The translations under genes were made by a program, and so were the position numbers. Positions 59,263-64,000 of a DNA stretch of 64,000 bases are shown here, one piece after another. The notes under the pieces are model-generated. The model was not told the origin of the DNA. It saw only the letters and a program-made list of their open reading frames with translations, and made no database searches. The stretch's first letter is position 1, and each line of letters starts with the position of its first letter. Source of the stretch: Paramixta manurensis (GTDB taxonomy: Bacteria; Pseudomonadota; Gammaproteobacteria; Enterobacterales; Enterobacteriaceae); the NCBI RefSeq assembly GCF_013285385.1, contig NZ_CP054212.1:2170001-2234000 (forward strand). The letters are read 5' to 3'.

Positions 59263-60933
59263 ATGCAAGAATTTGATTACATCATTATTGGCGCGGGATC
59301 GGCAGGCAATGTACTGGCAACCCGGCTGACTGAAGATGCTGACGTATCGGTACTGTTACTGGAGGCTGGCGGGCGCGATCACCGCTGGGATTTTCGTACC
59401 CAGATGCCAGCCGCTTTGGCGTATCCCCTACAGGGTAAACGCTATAACTGGGCCTATGAAACCGATCCCGAGCCGAAGATGAATAATCGCCGTATGGAGT
59501 GCGGGCGTGGTAAAGGGCTGGGTGGCTCATCGCTGATTAATGGCATGTGTTATATCCGTGGTAATGCCATGGATTATGATAACTGGGCAAAAAAAACCGG
59601 CTTCGATAATTGGTCTTATCTACATTGCTTGCCCTATTTTCGTCGGGCGGAAAAACGCGATATTGGCGCTAATGACTATCATGGCGAAGAGGGGTATTTA
59701 AGCGTTACGACGCCCAAAGCCGGTAACAATCCGTTATATCGCGCCTTTATCGAAGCGGCAAAACAGGCCGGACACAGCGAAACTGACGACCTAAATGGCT
59801 ATCGTCAGGATGGTTTTGGGCCGATGGATCGCACCGTTACCGCCAAAGGCCGTCGCTCCAGTACTGCGCGGGGTTATCTTGATGTGGCGAAACAGCGCGC
59901 CAACCTAACGATTATGACCCATGCACAAACTGATCGTATTGTGTTTGAAGGGAAAACTGCCGTTGGGGTAACCTGGCTGCGTAACGGGCAGCGTCAGGAG
60001 GCGAAAGCGCGGCGAGAAGTTTTACTCTGCGCTGGCGCCATTGCATCGCCGCAAATCTTGCAGCGTTCCGGCGTTGGGCCAGAGGAGTGGCTGCGCGAAC
60101 TGGATATTGATGTGGTGCATGCGTTACCCGGTGTCGGGCAAAACCTGCAGGATCATCTCGAAATTTATATGCAATATCGCTGTAAAAAACCGATTAGCCT
60201 CTATCCGGCGTTGCAGTGGTGGAACCAGCCAGCTATCGGCGCCGAGTGGTTATTTAACGGCACCGGCGTCGGTGCCAGTAACCAGTTTGAAGCGGGTGGC
60301 TTTATCCGCAGCGATGACCAGCCAGATTGGCCAGATTTGCAATATCACTTTCTACCGGTAGCGATTAACTACAACGGTAGCAGCCCGGTGAAAGAGCATG
60401 GTTTCCAGGCCCACGTCGGGCCAATGCGTTCTATGAGCCGTGGACGGGTAAAACTGCTCTCTAAAGATCCGTATGCTGCGCCCTCTATTTTCTTCAACTA
60501 TATGTCGCAAGAGCGTGACTGGGTGGAGTTTCGTGCAGCGGTGCGTTTAACGCGTGAAATTATGCGCCAACCTGCGCTGGCTGAGTATTGTGGCGCTGAA
60601 ATACAGCCCGGGCTCTCGGTACAGAGTGATGAACAGATTGATGCGTTTATCCGCGAACATGCCGAAACGGCCTATCACCCCTGCGGCAGTTGTGCGATGG
60701 GCAGTGACGAAATGGCGGTGGTTGATAGCGAAGGGCGGGTACATGGCATGCAGCATCTGCGGGTGGTGGATGCGTCGATTATGCCGCAAATTACCACCGG
60801 TAACCTGAATGCGCCGACTATTATGATTGCGGAGAAGATTTCCGACGCAATCCGCGGCCGGGTTTCGCTTACCGCGTCAACGACGGAGTATTATCAGCAT
60901 CAGCGCCAGAACGCGCTGGAAAATATCGCCTAA
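59263..60933 (+). CDS. betA: choline dehydrogenase
   Basis: FAD enzyme of the GMC family oxidising choline to betaine aldehyde, membrane-associated. 556 residues from ATG 59263 (GGAGG upstream), the same as E. coli BetA. Rossmann FAD motif DYIIIGAGSAGNVLATRL, GMC signature 1 CGRGKGLGGSSLINGMCYIRG, signature 2 GAIASPQILQRSGVGP, and active-site HPCGSCAMG near the C-terminus. Confidence 0.97.
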   Translation: MQEFDYIIIGAGSAGNVLATRLTEDADVSVLLLEAGGRDHRWDFRTQMPAALAYPLQGKRYNWAYETDPEPKMNNRRMECGRGKGLGGSSLINGMCYIRGNAMDYDNWAKKTGFDNWSYLHCLPYFRRAEKRDIGANDYHGEEGYLSVTTPKAGNNPLYRAFIEAAKQAGHSETDDLNGYRQDGFGPMDRTVTAKGRRSSTARGYLDVAKQRANLTIMTHAQTDRIVFEGKTAVGVTWLRNGQRQEAKARREVLLCAGAIASPQILQRSGVGPEEWLRELDIDVVHALPGVGQNLQDHLEIYMQYRCKKPISLYPALQWWNQPAIGAEWLFNGTGVGASNQFEAGGFIRSDDQPDWPDLQYHFLPVAINYNGSSPVKEHGFQAHVGPMRSMSRGRVKLLSKDPYAAPSIFFNYMSQERDWVEFRAAVRLTREIMRQPALAEYCGAEIQPGLSVQSDEQIDAFIREHAETAYHPCGSCAMGSDEMAVVDSEGRVHGMQHLRVVDASIMPQITTGNLNAPTIMIAEKISDAIRGRVSLTASTTEYYQHQRQNALENIA

Positions 60934-60938
60934 TGCGT

Positions 60939-60962
60939 AACGGCCTCTTCGGAGGCCGTTTT
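60939..60962 (+). terminator. terminator of the bet operon
   Basis: AACGGCCTC-TTCG-GAGGCCGTT followed by TT; UUCG tetraloop, six bases past the betA stop. Confidence 0.82.
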
Positions 60963-60995
60963 GACGTGCAATGCAATAGCCAAACTGGCTGGCTT

Positions 60996-61631
60996 TCACA
61001 CCTCAACCTTCTCTTTATACTCACATAAGTCTTCAATCAGACAGGAACCACAGCGTGGTTTACGCGCAATGCAGGTATAACGTCCGTGCAAAATCAACCA
61101 GTGATGGCAATCCACCTTAAACTCTGCCGGTACCACTTTGAGTAGCTTTTCTTCAACCTGTTCAACATTTTTACCGGGTGCAAAATGGGTGCGATTGCAG
61201 ACACGGAAAATATGGGTATCGACCGCGATGGTCGGCCAGCCAAAAGCGGTATTTAGCACCACATTGGCGGTTTTACGCCCGACGCCAGGCAACGCTTCCA
61301 GCGCGGCGCGGTCTTCCGGGACTTCCCCCTGATGTTGTTCCAACAAAATGCGGCAGGTTTTAATCACATTCTCGGCCTTGCTGTTAAACAGGCCGATGGT
61401 CTTTATGTACTCTTTCACGCCTTCAACGCCCAACGCTAACAGCGCTTGCGGCGTGTTGGCGACGGGATAAAGCTTCGCGGTGGCTTTATTGACGCTAACG
61501 TCGGTGGCCTGTGCCGAAAGCAGCACGGCAATCAGGAGCTCGAAAGGGGTGCTGAAATTCAATTCGGTGGTCGGATGCGGATTATTATCACGAAGCCGAC
61601 GCAAAATTTGCTGCCGTTTGTCCTTGTTCAC
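60996..61631 (-). CDS. nth: endonuclease III
   Basis: DNA glycosylase/AP lyase for oxidised pyrimidines. 211 residues, as in E. coli. Helix-hairpin-helix LPGVGRKTANVVLN with catalytic Lys120, Asp138 in TIAVDTHIFRV, and the 4Fe-4S loop CIARKPRCGSCLIEDLC (Cys-x6-Cys-x2-Cys-x5-Cys). Overlaps rsxE by four bases (ATGA), and is co-transcribed with the rsx genes as in E. coli. Confidence 0.97.
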   Translation of the reverse strand: MNKDKRQQILRRLRDNNPHPTTELNFSTPFELLIAVLLSAQATDVSVNKATAKLYPVANTPQALLALGVEGVKEYIKTIGLFNSKAENVIKTCRILLEQHQGEVPEDRAALEALPGVGRKTANVVLNTAFGWPTIAVDTHIFRVCNRTHFAPGKNVEQVEEKLLKVVPAEFKVDCHHWLILHGRYTCIARKPRCGSCLIEDLCEYKEKVEV

Positions 61632-62326
61632 ATCGCTTTCCCGACCTGTCCTTGTGGCTCAGCCTGCTGCGCCGCCGCACGTTCAGCACGTTCTTTCATT
61701 TTTTTATCGATCATGTATTTGCCAGCTAACATCATCCCCAGGCCAATAAAGGCACCGGGCGGCAGCATGGCTAACAGCATCGGCGAATCAAAATGTATTA
61801 CCTCGACCCGCAACACCTTCGCCCACGGCCCCAGCAACTGATCGGCACCGTTAAAAATGGTGCCATTACCAATAATTTCACGAATCGAGCCCAGCACCAC
61901 CATCGCGCTGGTGGCGCCCATACCAATCGCGAAACCGTCCAGCGCGGCAAGCGGAACACTGCTCTTGGAGGCAACCGCTTCGGCGCGGCCTACCACGATA
62001 CAGTTGGTCACGATCAATGGAATAAAGATCCCCAGCGACTGATAAAGGCCGAAGGCGTAGGCATTAATCAGCATCTGCACGCAACTCACCACCGAAGCGA
62101 TAATCATCACGTAAATGGGAATGCGAATTTCCGACGGCGCCCAGCGACGTGACGCGGAAATAGCGCTGTTGGTGCAGGTTAATACCAAAGTGGTCGCCAG
62201 GCCAAGGCCAAGCGCATTGGTGGCGGTTGAGGTCACAGCCAGCAGGGGGCACAGCCCCAGCAATTGCACCAGCGCGGAGTTATTTTTCCACAGGCCGCCG
62301 ATCAATAAATTCTTAGCTTCACTCAT
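61628..62326 (-). CDS. rsxE: electron transport complex subunit RsxE
   Basis: 232 residues (E. coli 231) from ATG 62326 (GGAG upstream). Integral membrane subunit of the Rsx/Rnf-type complex that keeps SoxR reduced. Six predicted helices; conserved LLGLCPLLAVTSTATNALGLG, NCIVVGRAEAVASK and PPGAFIGLGMMLA. Overlaps rsxG by eight bases. Confidence 0.95.
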   Translation of the reverse strand: MSEAKNLLIGGLWKNNSALVQLLGLCPLLAVTSTATNALGLGLATTLVLTCTNSAISASRRWAPSEIRIPIYVMIIASVVSCVQMLINAYAFGLYQSLGIFIPLIVTNCIVVGRAEAVASKSSVPLAALDGFAIGMGATSAMVVLGSIREIIGNGTIFNGADQLLGPWAKVLRVEVIHFDSPMLLAMLPPGAFIGLGMMLAGKYMIDKKMKERAERAAAQQAEPQGQVGKAM

Positions 62327-62951
62327 TAGCGTCTCCACAGTCGGCTAGCGAAGAGAGTTTCGGGGGTAAGGTTTCCGCAAGAAGTGCGGCGCGTTTTGCG
62401 GCGTTAACCACCGCGCGCGGCGTAATGGTCGCCCCGGTAAACTGATCAAAATCGCCGCCATCTTTTTTCACCGCAAAATGGGGGTCATTCGGACCGCTGA
62501 CTTTTTTGCCATTAAAACTGTTAATCCAGTTAGAAATCCGCAGTTCAATTTTATCACCCAGCCCTGGCGTTTCATGATGCTCAACGACGCGCACGCCAAG
62601 AACAGTCCCGCTGAAGTCTGCGCCGACGATCATTTGAATCGCTCCAGAATACCCGTCAGGCGCGGTAGTCTCAATAGCGACCGCCACCGGTTTGCCCTCT
62701 TTGCGTGCCAGATACAGCGCATGTGGCTTGGCAGTACCAAGAGCGGGGTCGGTGATAAGATAACACTCTTTTTGTATCGCATTGTTATACAGGCTAGTAG
62801 GGACGACCTGATCTAACAGGATTTTTTGCTGTACGGTAGTTTGGTGTTCAATGGTCGGTTTGGTTACCGCATTAATAATCGCGGTCACACCGGTGGTTAC
62901 CGCCGCGAAAACTGCCAGCGTGATGCCATTCTTACGGATAGTCGCCAGCAT
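62319..62951 (-). CDS. rsxG: electron transport complex subunit RsxG
   Basis: 210 residues (E. coli 206). One N-terminal membrane anchor (ITLAVFAAVTTGVTAIIN) and a periplasmic domain carrying covalent FMN on the threonine of FTGATITPRAVV. Other features: VEHHETPGLGDKIE. Between rsxD and rsxE; three bases separate it from rsxD. Confidence 0.95.
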   Translation of the reverse strand: MLATIRKNGITLAVFAAVTTGVTAIINAVTKPTIEHQTTVQQKILLDQVVPTSLYNNAIQKECYLITDPALGTAKPHALYLARKEGKPVAVAIETTAPDGYSGAIQMIVGADFSGTVLGVRVVEHHETPGLGDKIELRISNWINSFNGKKVSGPNDPHFAVKKDGGDFDQFTGATITPRAVVNAAKRAALLAETLPPKLSSLADCGDANE

Positions 62952-62954
62952 CTG

Positions 62955-64000
62955 TTATTCCTTCCGATGGCCGTAAACGCGTGGTTTGGTGTAGTAATCG
63001 ATCAGCGGAACGGTAATATTCGCCAATAATACCGCAAACGCAACGCCGTCCGGATAGCCGCCAAAGCTACGAATCAACCACACCAACAGACCGATGAGCG
63101 CGCCAAAAATCAACCGCCCTTTATTGGTGGTTGAGGCGGTAACCGGATCGGTGGCAATAAAGAAAGCGCCCAGCATGGTCGCGCCGGAGAAGAGATGAAT
63201 CATCGGCGATGCCAGCGAACCCGGCGCAAACAGCCAGCCGAGGGTGGCGCAAACCGCCAGCGATAGCAAAAAGCTCAGCGGAATATGCCAGCGGATACTG
63301 TTCGTCGCCAGTAAGAAAACGCCGCCCAGCAGAAAGCCGAGGTTGATCCATTGCCAACCGATCCCGGCAAGCCAGCCGCCATAAATCGGCTGCGCCAGCA
63401 GATGTTCCGCGCTTTGCCCGGCACGTAAACCGGTTTTAAAGCTATCCAGCGGCGTTGCCTGGCTGATGCCATCTACGCCAATTTGCAACTGCTGCATGGT
63501 TTCGCCCGCCAGCGTGTGGTGGGTAAAAATCATGCTCAGCGAGTCGAGAAACCCAGGCGTGATCGACTGCAAAGGGGCGGGCGGCAACCAACTGGTCATC
63601 TGTACCGGGAAAGAGATCAACAGCACCACATAGCCGATCATGGCCGGATTAAACGGGTTTTGTCCCAGGCCACCGTAAAGCTGTTTGGCAATCACAATCG
63701 CGAAGACGGTGCCGATAACAATCAGCCACCAGGGCGCCAGCGGCGGTAAACTTACGCCAAGCAGCAGGGCGGTTAAGAGTGCCGAGTTATCGGCGAGATT
63801 GGCGGCAACCGGTTGCCGACGCAAGGTTAAAATGGCGGCCTCGGTTCCCCATGCCACTAAGGCGGCAATCGCCACCTGAATTAGGTTACCAAAACCAAAA
63901 AAGTACCACTGGGCCACCATGCCTGGCAGTGCCGCCAGCAGGACCAAAAACATAATATGGCCGGTACTGCGACGGTTGTGGGTATAGGGAGAACTTGCAA
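62955..64000 (-). CDS. rsxD: electron transport complex subunit RsxD, 5' end beyond window
   Basis: The frame runs through the window edge: upstream of the internal ATG at 63953 it reads ASSPYTHNRRSTGHI, matching E. coli RsxD residues 6 onwards (ASSPYTHNQRQTSRI), so only about five codons are missing. Membrane protein with about ten helices; FMN attachment threonine in LFSGATMLGAFF, and conserved KQLYGGLGQNPFNPAMIGYV and IRSFGGYPDGVAFAVLLANI. Part of the SoxR-reducing complex. Confidence 0.95.
   Translation of the reverse strand, partial: ASSPYTHNRRSTGHIMFLVLLAALPGMVAQWYFFGFGNLIQVAIAALVAWGTEAAILTLRRQPVAANLADNSALLTALLLGVSLPPLAPWWLIVIGTVFAIVIAKQLYGGLGQNPFNPAMIGYVVLLISFPVQMTSWLPPAPLQSITPGFLDSLSMIFTHHTLAGETMQQLQIGVDGISQATPLDSFKTGLRAGQSAEHLLAQPIYGGWLAGIGWQWINLGFLLGGVFLLATNSIRWHIPLSFLLSLAVCATLGWLFAPGSLASPMIHLFSGATMLGAFFIATDPVTASTTNKGRLIFGALIGLLVWLIRSFGGYPDGVAFAVLLANITVPLIDYYTKPRVYGHRKE

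Noticed and set aside
1..64000. CRISPR arrays, prophage, transposase or insertion sequences
   Set aside because: No regularly spaced repeats, cas genes, integrase, transposase or phage structural genes were seen on either strand; the only insert-like segment is the ydhL cassette.

Overview
The window looks like chromosome from a gammaproteobacterium of the Enterobacterales, most likely the Erwiniaceae (Pantoea/Mixta/Erwinia type). Nearly every protein is a close homologue of an E. coli K-12 protein, often of identical length. The gene order follows the aroH-ppsR-ppsA, ydiK-ydiJ-menI, suf-ldtE-lpp-pykF, mdtK-ribE-cfa-punC-punR-purR, grxD-rnt-gloA-nemRA, ydhF-ydhKJI-slyA-slyB-anmK-pdxH-tyrS-pdxY-gstA-dtpA and nth-rsx segments of E. 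coli, joined differently and with several local replacements. Organism and family are inferences from synteny and protein similarity; no database was searched.

1-12.2 kb: the 5' part of a TonB-dependent hemin receptor gene (hemR) and the tiny hemP behind a perfect Fur box; aroH; ppsR/ppsA divergent across a region with a Cra site and twin palindromes; the small RNA RprA with its RcsB box; ydiK/ydiJ divergent; menI; and an unrecognised, probably Fur-controlled gene convergent with menI. 12.5-21.2 kb: the complete sufABCDSE iron-sulfur operon with a Fur box, then ldtE, lpp and pykF (with Cra site). 21.5-29.5 kb: three tandem tRNA-Val(GAC) genes with a stable-RNA promoter, mdtK, ribE, cfa, the purine genes punC/punR/purR, and the 29-codon cydH (ynhF).

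29.6-45 kb is the most rearranged part. An aldo/keto reductase lies where E. coli has sodB-ydhP; lhr is missing between grxD and rnt; a class C beta-lactamase gene sits between rnt and gloA; a phosphoethanolamine transferase lies beyond nemR; a 546-bp AT-rich insert with one unknown ORF is bounded by an exact 18-bp repeat of the 3' end of ydhL; and a MliC-type lipoprotein occupies the place of sodC. The ydhIJK efflux operon, slyA and slyB follow.

45-64 kb: anmK, mliC, pdxH, tyrS, pdxY and gstA are in standard order. Then dtpA is sandwiched between two choline/glycine-betaine modules: betI1/betT1 on one side and betT2/betI2-betB-betA on the other, each controlled from an intergenic region holding the same 18-bp operator sequence. 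The window ends in nth-rsxE-rsxG-rsxD, with rsxD cut by the window edge.

Functional themes: iron and iron-sulfur homeostasis under Fur (hemPR, suf, the unknown gene), carbon-flux switching at PEP/pyruvate under Cra (ppsA, pykF), electrophile defence (nemRA, gloA, mdtK), envelope maintenance (ldtE, lpp, mepH, slyB, eptA, two MliC lysozyme inhibitors, rprA), vitamin B6 metabolism (pdxH, pdxY), and osmoprotection (two bet modules).
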